NCBI RefSeq assembly: GCF_000974485.1
Contig: NZ_BBOM01000007.1
Span: 434,001 to 498,000 of the forward strand
Length of the DNA: 64,000 bases
Source of the DNA: Streptomyces sp. NBRC 109706
GTDB lineage: Bacteria; Actinomycetota; Actinomycetes; Streptomycetales; Streptomycetaceae
Direction: 5' to 3'
A model generated the notes under the pieces. It saw only the letters and a program-made list of their open reading frames with translations. It searched no databases and was not told where the DNA came from. Positions 50,051 to 57,541 of this stretch are shown here, piece after piece. Positions within the stretch are counted from its first letter, which is position 1; each line of letters starts with the position of its first letter. The translations under genes and the position numbers were made by a program.

Positions 50051-51850
50051 TCAGTCCAGGGTGACCGCGGGCTCGGGGCGGTGGACGCCGCGGGGGCGGT
50101 AGCCGAGGGATTCGGCGAGGTTCAGCAGGTCGGCGAGGTACCAGAGGGTGGCCAGCCACATCTCGGTGCCCTGGGCGCCGGGGCGCTGGGAGCGGTCGCG
50201 CGGGCCGGCCAGCGGGGGGAAGCGGAACGGGAAGCCCTCGCCGTCGACCCAGTGGGCGCACAGTTGGTGGATCTGCTCCTCGGCCCAGCCGGTGATCTCC
50301 TCCCTTCGGTGGTCGGGGAGTTGGCGGCCGGCCAGCCACAGCGGGTGGGCCACGTCGAGGTCGTTGCAGGCCGTGGTGCGCCCCGGGCCGAAGTGGCGCT
50401 GGTCGGCGGCGTGGCGGAGCACCGTGTCGATCACCCGCTCGGGGTGCGGCACGGGCAGGCCGAACTGGGCGAACGAGCCACGGGTGGCGCGGTAGTAGCC
50501 GTTGACCGGTTGCAGCAGCCCCTCGGCCGCGCCCGGCGGGCTCCAGAGACCGCTGTCGACGCGGCAGCGGGTGACCAACCAGCCGAAGTAGACGTCGAGT
50601 TGGCGTCGCGCCCCGGGCCGGTCCCGGTTCCACAGCAGCGCCGTGCCGAGGGTGTCGACGCCGGCGCCGGCCGCCCAGCCGGCGTCGCGCCAGGGCAACG
50701 CGGCGAGCACGTCGGCGAGTTCGTCGGGGCCGAGCGCGGCGAGTGCGCCGATCGGGTGGGCGAATCGGGAGCCGAGCAGGTCCAGGGCGTAGCCGAGGCT
50801 CAGCAGGTGGTAGTCGGCGTCGCCGTCCGAGCCGAGTCCGGCGACCGGACGGCCGAGGCGGCCCTCGTGGTCGAGCGGCGGGGTGAGCCCGCTCGTCGGG
50901 TCCTGGCCCTGCCGGAGGCGGCGCGTGTGCTCGCCGGCCGGCAGCTGGGCCGGGGGGCGGCCGTGGAGCAGAAAGGAGATCTCCACGGCGTCGGCGTGGG
51001 CCCGCAGGGTCGGCGGCGCGTCGGGGGCGTCGAGGTAGCGGCCGGTCGGGGTGCCGTCGGGCGCGATCCCGGCCGGCTCCCAGTTCCTGGCGATCAGGGC
51101 GTCGCTCTGTTCCCTGGCCCGGTCGGCGAGTTCGGCGAGGCGCCCGGCCAGCTTCGCGCGCCGGTCGCGCGCCGGGGCGCCCCTGGGGGTGCGGCGGTCG
51201 CGGATGAACCGGGCCGGGTTGCCGCCGACCACGGCCCAGTCCGGCACGTCCCTGGTGACCACGGCGCCGGCGCCGATCACGGCGTGCGAGCCGACGGTGA
51301 TCCCGTCCACCAGCACGGCGTTGGAGCCGATCCACACGTCGTCGCCGATGGTGATGCCGCGTTCGCTGGTCGGCTGGCGATGGACGGGCCGGTCGGGGGC
51401 CATGGAGTGGTTGAAGCCGAGGATCGAGCTGTGCGCCCCGATCCGCACCCCGTTGCCCAGGGTGACCGTGCCGCGCAGCACGGTGAACGGATTGACGGTG
51501 CAGTCGTCCCCGGCGTGGATGGTGCCCGTCACATAGGCGTGGGCGGCGATATAGGAGTCGGCGCCCAGGCGCAGGCTGGTCGGGCTGACCATGGCCAGTT
51601 CGGAGACGAAGGCGCGCGGCCCGATACGGCCCCCGGGGCAGCCGGCGAGGATGGCCTGTTGGCGGGCGAGTTGGGCTGCCTTCCGCTCCTCGTCGGCCCG
51701 CTGCCAGAACAACCAGCCGTTGTAGTCCAGGAGTCGGGGGTCGTCGGGGAGTCGGGGGTCGTCGGGCGCGGCGTGGTCCAACGGCTCGGCGTGGTCCGAC
51801 GGCTCGGCGGTCGGTTCCTCGAACGGCTCGGGGCGGTGCGGTTCGGTCAT
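50051..51850 (-). CDS. Hexapeptide acyltransferase fused to a large helical-barrel-like domain
   Basis: A 599-residue protein. Residues 30-225 are a left-handed beta-helix acyltransferase with hexapeptide repeats (IGPRAFVSE, LRLGADSYIAAH, VRIGAHSSILG, ITIGDDVWIGSNAVLVDGITVGSHAVIGAGAVVTRDVPDWAVVGGNPAR). Residues 240-595 are a helix-rich domain with repeated aromatic motifs (YHLLSLGYALDLLG, TTACNDLDVAHPLWLAG, TEMWLATLWYLADLLNLAE) like alpha/alpha-barrel glycan enzymes. No known catalytic residue is sure. The N-terminal 30 residues are coded by 18-bp tandem duplications. The ATG at 51850 is preferred over a GTG at 51865. It probably O-acetylates or processes the neighbouring polysaccharide. Confidence 0.75.
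   Translation of the reverse strand: MTEPHRPEPFEEPTAEPSDHAEPLDHAAPDDPRLPDDPRLLDYNGWLFWQRADEERKAAQLARQQAILAGCPGGRIGPRAFVSELAMVSPTSLRLGADSYIAAHAYVTGTIHAGDDCTVNPFTVLRGTVTLGNGVRIGAHSSILGFNHSMAPDRPVHRQPTSERGITIGDDVWIGSNAVLVDGITVGSHAVIGAGAVVTRDVPDWAVVGGNPARFIRDRRTPRGAPARDRRAKLAGRLAELADRAREQSDALIARNWEPAGIAPDGTPTGRYLDAPDAPPTLRAHADAVEISFLLHGRPPAQLPAGEHTRRLRQGQDPTSGLTPPLDHEGRLGRPVAGLGSDGDADYHLLSLGYALDLLGSRFAHPIGALAALGPDELADVLAALPWRDAGWAAGAGVDTLGTALLWNRDRPGARRQLDVYFGWLVTRCRVDSGLWSPPGAAEGLLQPVNGYYRATRGSFAQFGLPVPHPERVIDTVLRHAADQRHFGPGRTTACNDLDVAHPLWLAGRQLPDHRREEITGWAEEQIHQLCAHWVDGEGFPFRFPPLAGPRDRSQRPGAQGTEMWLATLWYLADLLNLAESLGYRPRGVHRPEPAVTLD
51731..51806. repeat. Two adjacent 18-bp tandem duplications inside the acyltransferase gene
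   Basis: GAGTCGGGGGTCGTCGGG is perfectly duplicated at 51731-51766, and GCGTGGTCCRACGGCTCG is duplicated at 51771-51806 with one mismatch. They code for repeated DDPRLP- and DHAEPL-type hexapeptides in a disordered N-terminal tail and keep the frame. Confidence 0.8.
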
Positions 51851-52001
51851 GGCGGTCGTCGACACCTCGTCTGGTTGTGTGCGATTCCGTGGGAAGGTGG
51901 GTCTTCAGTCTCCTATGGGGTGATCCCCCGCCGCCATGGCCGGGCCGGGGCCGGGGAGCGGGCTCCGCATAGACTGGGCGGCCCGGGTGGAGGGGGGACG
52001 G

Positions 52002-53450
52002 GTGGCGATCGAGGTGCCCCAGCGGGCGGTGCTCTCCCGGCCGCTTTCGGTTCCGTTGATCGCCACGGTGGTCGGCGCGTTACCCCTGGCCGTGGCGGCG
52101 CAGCCGGGCCCCGGGCTACGGGACACGACGTTCTGGCTGCAGCTGGTGGTGGCCTGCTACGCCGGTGTGCGGCTGTGCGCGATGGTGCTCTCCGGGCGGC
52201 GGCGCCTGGTGCAGGGCGCGTTCTGGCTCTTCGGGTATCTGGCCATGGGCATCGCGCCGTTGGCGCAGAGCGTACTGGGGCGGGATCCGACGCCGGTGCT
52301 CGGGCCGCGTGAGGACACCCAGCTGGCGACGGCGCTGGTGCTCTGCGGCATGGTGGCCTTCGACCTGGGCGCGCTGCTGGCGCGGCAGCGCCCGCCGGGG
52401 CGGGAGCGGCGGCGCCCGGCGACGGTCCACCGGGGCCGGCTGGCCTTTCTGGTGGTGTTCGCCTATGCGGCCAGCGGGCTGCTGATCGTGCAACTCGGCG
52501 GGCCCGCCGTCTTCTTCAGCAGCCGGCAGGAGATCAGCGCCAGCCTGGCGGAGGCGACGGGCGGCGCCGGCGGCGCCGGCGCCGAGGGCGGCGGGGAGGC
52601 GGGCAGCGCCTTGCTGCGCGGCTTCGGGACGGTGCCGGCGATGTTGGCGTTGCTGTTCCTGACCCGCTGGCTGGTCACCTCCCGGGCGGCGCGCCGCCGG
52701 CCGGCCGTGCTGCTGCCCTGGGCGGGGCTGCTGGTGGTCAACGCGATCGTCAACAACCCGATCTCCAATCCGCGTTACTGGTTCCTCACGGTGCTGTTCG
52801 CGCTGCTGTTCACCGTCTTTCCGCGCAGTTCGGTGATGTACCGGGCGGCGTTGGCGCTGGGGCTGACGGTGGCGCTGCTGGTCTTCCCGTTCACCGACCG
52901 CTTCCGTTACGACGAGGAGGGGCGCCGGCCGCTGGAGACGGACTCGGTGTTGGAGCCGCTGGTGGTCAAGGACTACGACCAGCTCAACATGTTCGCCAAC
53001 ACCATCACCTTCGCCGGGGACGGCCATGGCCACTCCTATGGCGAACAGTCGGCGGGCGCGGCGCTGTTCTTCGTGCCGCGCGGCGTGTGGGGCGACAAGC
53101 CGGAGGACACCGGCTTCCTCGTCGGCGGCTGGATGGGCACCGACAGCGCCAACCTGTCCTCCCCGCTGTGGGCCGAACTCTGGCTGGACTTCGGCCCGTT
53201 GGGCATGACGCTGATCTTCGCCGGGATCGGCTACCTGGCCGCCCGCACCGACCGCCGCTATGTGCGCCGCACGCTGGACGACCCGTCGCCGGGCAATGTG
53301 CTGGCGGTGGTGGTGCCGGTGCTCGCCGGCTACAGCTTTATCCTGCTGCGCGGTTCGCTGCTGCAGGCGTCGGGACGGATCGGCATCGCCGTGCTCTGTC
53401 TGGCGCTGGTCACCACCTTCCGCCACCATCCTCGCGCCGAACTGCGCTGA
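52002..53450 (+). CDS. Wzy/O-antigen-polymerase-like membrane protein
   Basis: A 482-residue integral membrane protein with about eleven helices and a large extracytoplasmic loop (about residues 305-380, including DRFRYDEEGRRP and FAGDGHGHSYGEQSAGAALFFVPR). This layout matches Wzy-type polymerases that join lipid-linked repeat units outside the membrane; the sequence itself is weakly conserved in the family. The GTG at 52002 follows GGAGGGGGG and a TAGACT box lies 26 nt upstream; an ATG at 51936 is the alternative. A glycine-rich loop is present at about residues 187-205. It is divergent from the acyltransferase gene. Confidence 0.75.
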   Translation: MAIEVPQRAVLSRPLSVPLIATVVGALPLAVAAQPGPGLRDTTFWLQLVVACYAGVRLCAMVLSGRRRLVQGAFWLFGYLAMGIAPLAQSVLGRDPTPVLGPREDTQLATALVLCGMVAFDLGALLARQRPPGRERRRPATVHRGRLAFLVVFAYAASGLLIVQLGGPAVFFSSRQEISASLAEATGGAGGAGAEGGGEAGSALLRGFGTVPAMLALLFLTRWLVTSRAARRRPAVLLPWAGLLVVNAIVNNPISNPRYWFLTVLFALLFTVFPRSSVMYRAALALGLTVALLVFPFTDRFRYDEEGRRPLETDSVLEPLVVKDYDQLNMFANTITFAGDGHGHSYGEQSAGAALFFVPRGVWGDKPEDTGFLVGGWMGTDSANLSSPLWAELWLDFGPLGMTLIFAGIGYLAARTDRRYVRRTLDDPSPGNVLAVVVPVLAGYSFILLRGSLLQASGRIGIAVLCLALVTTFRHHPRAELR

Positions 53451-53475
53451 GCCAGCGGGGGCGACCCGGGCCGCG

Positions 53476-53481
53476 TAGCGT
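53476..53481 (+). promoter_or_regulatory. Minus-10 box of a leaderless promoter for the ATP-grasp gene
   Basis: TAGCGT ends 6 nt before the ATG at 53488. No Shine-Dalgarno sequence precedes that codon apart from a GGGGG run inside the 6-nt gap, too close to serve. Confidence 0.5.
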
Positions 53482-53487
53482 GGGGGC

Positions 53488-54381
53488 ATGTCTTCGACAC
53501 CGGTGCTCTTCTGTGCTGACCCGCTCAACCCCCGTGCGGTGGACGGGCACTTCGCGCCCGAGGCCCGTCAGGTGCGCGCGTCGGGCGGAACGGTCGCGCT
53601 GATCGACCATGACGCGCTGCTGGCCGGGGACGCCGAGCGGGCCGTCGCCCGGGTGCCGCGCGGACTCGGCGCGGCCTGGTATCGCGGCTGGATGATCCCG
53701 ACCGACGGCTATGCCGCGCTGGACCTGGCCCTCGCGGCGCGCGACGCCCGGCTGCTCGTCCCGCCGGAGCACTATCGCGCGGCGCACCAACTCCCCGGCT
53801 GGTACGGGACGTTCGCCGCCGTGACGCCGGCCAGCGGCTGGCTGCCGACGGCGCCGGGCGTCGTGCCGGAGGCGGCGGAACTGGCCCGGGTGGCGAGGGC
53901 GCTGCCCGCCGGGCCCGGCATCGTGAAGGACTATGTCAAGTCCAGGAAGCACGAGTGGGACGAGGCGTGCTTTGTGCCGGAGCTGACGGATGTGGCCGGG
54001 CTGCGGCGGGTGGTGGCCCGGCTGGTGGAGCTGCAGGAGGAGTTTCTGGCCGGTGGGGTGGTGGTCAGGGCGTTCGAGCGGTTCGTCGGCGAGGAGGCGC
54101 GGGTGTGGTGGCTGGACGGCGAGCCGCGTCTGCTGACGCCGCACCCGGACAGCGACGCCCATGCCATGGTCACCCCGGATCTCGACCAGCTCAGGGGCCC
54201 GGTGCGGGACCTGGGCGTCCGCTTTGTCACCACGGATGTCGCCCGGCGGGACGACGGCGTCTGGCGGGTGGTCGAGGTGGGGGATGCCCAGGTCAGCGAT
54301 CTGCATCGGGCCACCGCCCCGGAGGAGTTCGCCGCCCTGTTGACCGACGCTCCCCCGTCGACCAGCGGGAACGAAGCCTGA
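53488..54381 (+). CDS. ATP-grasp-domain protein
   Basis: A 297-residue cytoplasmic protein. An N-terminal Rossmann-like region (residues 1-110) is followed by an ATP-grasp core with GIVKDYVKSRKHEWDEACFV around residue 150, VVRAFERFVGEEARVWWLDGEPRL and a late VVEVGDAQVSDLH with the metal-binding acidic residue. Members ligate a carboxylate to an amine or thiol using ATP; the substrate here is unknown. The stop lies 26 bp before the stop of a convergent hydrolase. Position among polysaccharide genes is the only hint to a role. Confidence 0.85.
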   Translation: MSSTPVLFCADPLNPRAVDGHFAPEARQVRASGGTVALIDHDALLAGDAERAVARVPRGLGAAWYRGWMIPTDGYAALDLALAARDARLLVPPEHYRAAHQLPGWYGTFAAVTPASGWLPTAPGVVPEAAELARVARALPAGPGIVKDYVKSRKHEWDEACFVPELTDVAGLRRVVARLVELQEEFLAGGVVVRAFERFVGEEARVWWLDGEPRLLTPHPDSDAHAMVTPDLDQLRGPVRDLGVRFVTTDVARRDDGVWRVVEVGDAQVSDLHRATAPEEFAALLTDAPPSTSGNEA

Positions 54382-54406
54382 GCCGGGCCGGCCGTGGCCA
54401 GAACAC

Positions 54407-55114
54407 CTAGCCACGGCCGACGGCCGCCTCGTCGAGCAGGACGCGGGCCAACTCGCGTGGCCGGGAGAACATCGGCCAGTGGCCCGTGTCCATCCGGACC
54501 AGCCGCCAGCGCCGGTCGGCGACCAGCCTGGCGACCTCCGGAGGTGGCTCCTCGCCGTCGAGCAGGCATTTGGCATAGCTGGCGGGCAGCTCGGCCAACG
54601 GGCCGTCCAGGACGGCCGGCTCGGTGAGGCTGGCGCCCGGGTGCGGGGTGGCGCCGGCCAGGAGACGGGAGATCCGCTCGTCGCCGAGGCCCTGGCCGGC
54701 GAACTCCTCCGGCGGTGGCGGGGGCCACCAGCCGTCGTTGTCGGCGACGGCGTCGAGCACGGCGGCGGCGAAGCCGCGGGCGGGGTCGGCGAACGGCACG
54801 CCGTCGACCGGCACATCGGCGTCCACAAAGACGACACGGGACAGCCGGTCGCCGATCCGCCGGGCGGCCTGGCCCACCGGGACGCCCGAGTAACTGTGGC
54901 CGACGAGCACGACGTTCCGCAGATCGCGGCGCTCGATCTCGTCGACGACGGCCCGCACATGCGCCTGCTGGCCGGCCGGCTCGGCGCGCCGCTCGGCGAG
55001 ACCCGGCAGCGTCAACGGATGCGCTTCCTGCCCGGCGGCCCGCAGCTCGGCCGCCACGTCGTCCCAGGCCCAGGCGCCCAGCCAGGCGCCGGCCACCAGT
55101 ACGAAGTTGTTCAT
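54407..55114 (-). CDS. Alpha/beta hydrolase, esterase EstC-like
   Basis: A 235-residue soluble hydrolase with FVLVAGAWLGAWAWDDVA at the N-terminus, nucleophile Ser in GHSYSG near residue 80, acid in the DADVPVDG region or a later Asp, and His in MDTGHWPMFSRP. The group resembles plant methylesterases and bacterial EstC. The start MNNFVLVAGAW at 55114 is taken over a longer frame because the APH-like gene ends 10 bp upstream. A TAGGGT box overlapping that stop codon sits 7 nt before the ATG, so a leaderless internal promoter is possible. Confidence 0.88.
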   Translation of the reverse strand: MNNFVLVAGAWLGAWAWDDVAAELRAAGQEAHPLTLPGLAERRAEPAGQQAHVRAVVDEIERRDLRNVVLVGHSYSGVPVGQAARRIGDRLSRVVFVDADVPVDGVPFADPARGFAAAVLDAVADNDGWWPPPPPEEFAGQGLGDERISRLLAGATPHPGASLTEPAVLDGPLAELPASYAKCLLDGEEPPPEVARLVADRRWRLVRMDTGHWPMFSRPRELARVLLDEAAVGRG

Positions 55115-55124
55115 GTGCCGGACC

Positions 55125-56090
55125 CTACGACAGGGGTCTGACAATGCCGGCCCGATGCCTCAGCAGCACCTCGGCGACCCGGGCGTCGGGGGCGTCGTGC
55201 GCGCCGCGTTCGCCGCGTTCCGCCGACCAGAGCAGGTTCTCCAGCACGCGGGCCAGGGTCCAGGCGACGGCCCGTGGCCGGTCGAGCCCCAGCACCTCGG
55301 TCATCAGGTCGAACCGCCGCAGCACCGCCCGGTCGACATCGCCGCCCGCCAGCGCCTCGTCCCAGCGGTTGTGGAGGGCCGGCAGCAGTTCGAACGCCGG
55401 GTCGCCGGCGAGCGGTTTGGGGTCGATGGCCAGCCAGGGAGCCCGGTGGTCACCGTCCGGAAGGGGCGCGAGCACATTGTCGTAGTGCAGGTCCCAGTGG
55501 AGCAGCCGGTCGCCGGCGCCGTCCGCCGCCACCTCGGCCAACGCCCCGGCACAGCGCGCGATCAGCGCGGACGGGCCGACGCGCGCGGCCCGGTCGAGCA
55601 GATCGGCCGCGATATCGGCGAGCCGCCGGGTGCCGGCCGGCGCCGGACGCGCGTTGAGCCGCAGCAGCAGCTCGGCGAGGGCGGTGAGGGCGGCGTCCAC
55701 ATCGGCGACACCGCCCAACGAGCGGCCGGCGTCGAGTCGTTCCAGCAGCATCGAGCCGGAGTCCTGGTCGTGCGCGAGCAGCCGCACCGCGCCCGCGCCG
55801 TCCCAGACCCGCAGGGCGCCCGGCTCGCCCACGGTCTCCTCGTCGACCGGTTGGAGCTTGAGCACGGCGGGCGTTCCGTCGTGCCGCCGCACCGGCAGCA
55901 CCAGCGCGACCGCGCCGCTGCCGACCGGTCCTTCGAGCCGCAGCTCCCAGCGGTGCAGGCAGCGGCGGGCCAGCGCCGGCAGCCCGGCCAGCCAGGCCAG
56001 GCCCGCGTCCCCGAAGTAGGTGCCGTGGGCGGCGACCAGCGAAGCGGGGACCTCGATGTCCGGCGTCGCGTCGGGCTCTCGGGAAGGCAT
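55125..56090 (-). CDS. Aminoglycoside/hydroxyurea phosphotransferase family kinase
   Basis: A 321-residue kinase-fold protein of the APH(6)/hydroxyurea kinase family. The catalytic loop is HWDLHYDNVLAP with Asp and Asn, followed by the metal-binding Asp in AIDPKPLAGDP. The ATP-site Lys is in AVLKLQP and its partner Glu in VGEPGALRVW. Members phosphorylate streptomycin or hydroxyurea, and many genomic copies have other roles. The ATG at 56090 has GGAGG with 8-nt spacing. It leads a probable two-gene unit with the downstream hydrolase. No streptomycin or hydroxyurea biosynthesis genes are nearby. Confidence 0.9.
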   Translation of the reverse strand: MPSREPDATPDIEVPASLVAAHGTYFGDAGLAWLAGLPALARRCLHRWELRLEGPVGSGAVALVLPVRRHDGTPAVLKLQPVDEETVGEPGALRVWDGAGAVRLLAHDQDSGSMLLERLDAGRSLGGVADVDAALTALAELLLRLNARPAPAGTRRLADIAADLLDRAARVGPSALIARCAGALAEVAADGAGDRLLHWDLHYDNVLAPLPDGDHRAPWLAIDPKPLAGDPAFELLPALHNRWDEALAGGDVDRAVLRRFDLMTEVLGLDRPRAVAWTLARVLENLLWSAERGERGAHDAPDARVAEVLLRHRAGIVRPLS

Positions 56091-56167
56091 GGCGGCCACC
56101 TCCGTTCACCCCCAGCCTCGCACCCCCGGCCGCGCAGACCGCCGGCGGACGTGCCCCGGTGGGCGGA

Positions 56168-57442
56168 TCAGGCCCTGACCACGGTGCGCAGTTCCAGTGC
56201 CGCGCGCAGCCAGGAGGCGGTGGCCTTGGCCGCCGAGCCGATGGCCAGGCCCCAGGCGGCGCCCAGGATGCCGCCGACGGCATAGCCGATGAGCAGGGCG
56301 AGCACCGAGACCGCGGAGAAGATCAGCTGGATGGGCAGGGTGGCGCGCGGGGTGAGGACCCGCAGCAGGAGCAGGGCACAGGTGCCCAGCGCTATGAACG
56401 CGTACTGGCTGCCGGTGGCGGTGAGGAGTCCGGAGACGGAGTCCCAGGTGTCGCCGAGGAGTTCACGACCGACGCCGGCCGGCAGCACGGTGAGCAGCAG
56501 CGCCCAGCAGACGGCGACGGCGGCCAGGACCCCGCCGGTGGCCAGCGCGGCGCGGGCCTGCCGGTGCGCGCCCGGCTTGCGGTTGAGCAGCGGCGGGCCG
56601 AACGCGGTGACCGAGTTGAGCAGCACGTTGAGCGGTCCGAAGAGCGTGCTGGCCCCGCGCAACGCGCCGACCGCGAGGGGGTTGGCCAGCAACCCGAGGC
56701 CGACGATGGCCAGTTGGGAGCCGGCGTTGCCGACGCCGAACTCGATGACGAAGCGGCGGCCCAGATGGCGGTGGCCGAGCAGCCGGGTGGGGCGCACGCC
56801 CCGCACGCCCCGGGTGCGCCAGGCGAGCACCCCGCCGCACAGCAGCAGCGCCGGCAGCGCCGACAGGCCCCAGAGCAGCACGAGTTGACCCGGGCTGGTG
56901 CCATAGGGCTGGGCGGCCAGGACCGGCACCACGACGGCCAGCCGCAGCAGGTCGCCGGCGAGCGCGAGCTGCGGCAGCAACAGCAGGGAGCAGGCGTAAC
57001 GGAGCGCGTCCTGGGTGAGGACGACGGGCAGCACCAGGGCGACGGAGGTGAAGCCGGCCGCCGTCTCGCCCGGCAGGGCGAAGGTGATCAGGGCGAGCGG
57101 GGCGCCGAGCGCGGCCGCGCCGACGAGGGTGAAGGCGGCGGCCTCGCGGCAGTGCCGGTGCAGGGTGAAGTCGGCGCCCTTGCGGAGCACCAACGGCTGT
57201 CCGACATAGGCGCCGGTGGCGCCCAGCAGCAGCGCGATGACGGTGTAGACGACGGCGAAGGAGGCGAAGTCGTCGGCCGTCGACTGGCGGGCGACAAAGA
57301 TCACCACGACGATGTTGGTGAGCGCGGAGACGCCCTGGTCGGCCACGGCCGCCAGGGAGGCGAAGGACGTTCTCGGGGTTCTCGGGGGTCCGGGGGGCGG
57401 GGTCGCGGACGAAGGGGTGGTCGCGCCGGTTTCTCTGGTCAC
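56168..57442 (-). CDS. Wzx-like polysaccharide flippase
   Basis: A 424-residue integral membrane protein with about twelve helices, of the MOP exporter superfamily; it should flip the lipid-linked sugar unit across the membrane. The first helix begins near residue 35 after a Thr/Pro-rich tail. The N-terminal VADQGVSALTNIVVVIFVAR and YTVIALLLGATGAYVGQP segments are typical. The GTG at 57442 is favoured; an ATG at 57490 gives 16 more residues without a better ribosome site. It is the third gene of a minus-strand group with GT4 and the chain-length protein, separated from the latter by 99 bp. Confidence 0.85.
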   Translation of the reverse strand: MTRETGATTPSSATPPPGPPRTPRTSFASLAAVADQGVSALTNIVVVIFVARQSTADDFASFAVVYTVIALLLGATGAYVGQPLVLRKGADFTLHRHCREAAAFTLVGAAALGAPLALITFALPGETAAGFTSVALVLPVVLTQDALRYACSLLLLPQLALAGDLLRLAVVVPVLAAQPYGTSPGQLVLLWGLSALPALLLCGGVLAWRTRGVRGVRPTRLLGHRHLGRRFVIEFGVGNAGSQLAIVGLGLLANPLAVGALRGASTLFGPLNVLLNSVTAFGPPLLNRKPGAHRQARAALATGGVLAAVAVCWALLLTVLPAGVGRELLGDTWDSVSGLLTATGSQYAFIALGTCALLLLRVLTPRATLPIQLIFSAVSVLALLIGYAVGGILGAAWGLAIGSAAKATASWLRAALELRTVVRA

Positions 57443-57541
57443 TGTCTGTTTTCTCTTGGCACTTTCTGGTGTGTTCTCCGGGCACCGCATGGCCGCGCCG
57501 CCCCGGCCGGCGGAGGGGACGGCGGCGCGGCGGGCGGCTCG

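Noticed and set aside
49427..52312. A 961-codon plus-strand frame across the HxlR and acyltransferase genes
   Set aside because: It runs antisense to the acyltransferase fusion and through the HxlR gene in another frame; no start or domain supports it.
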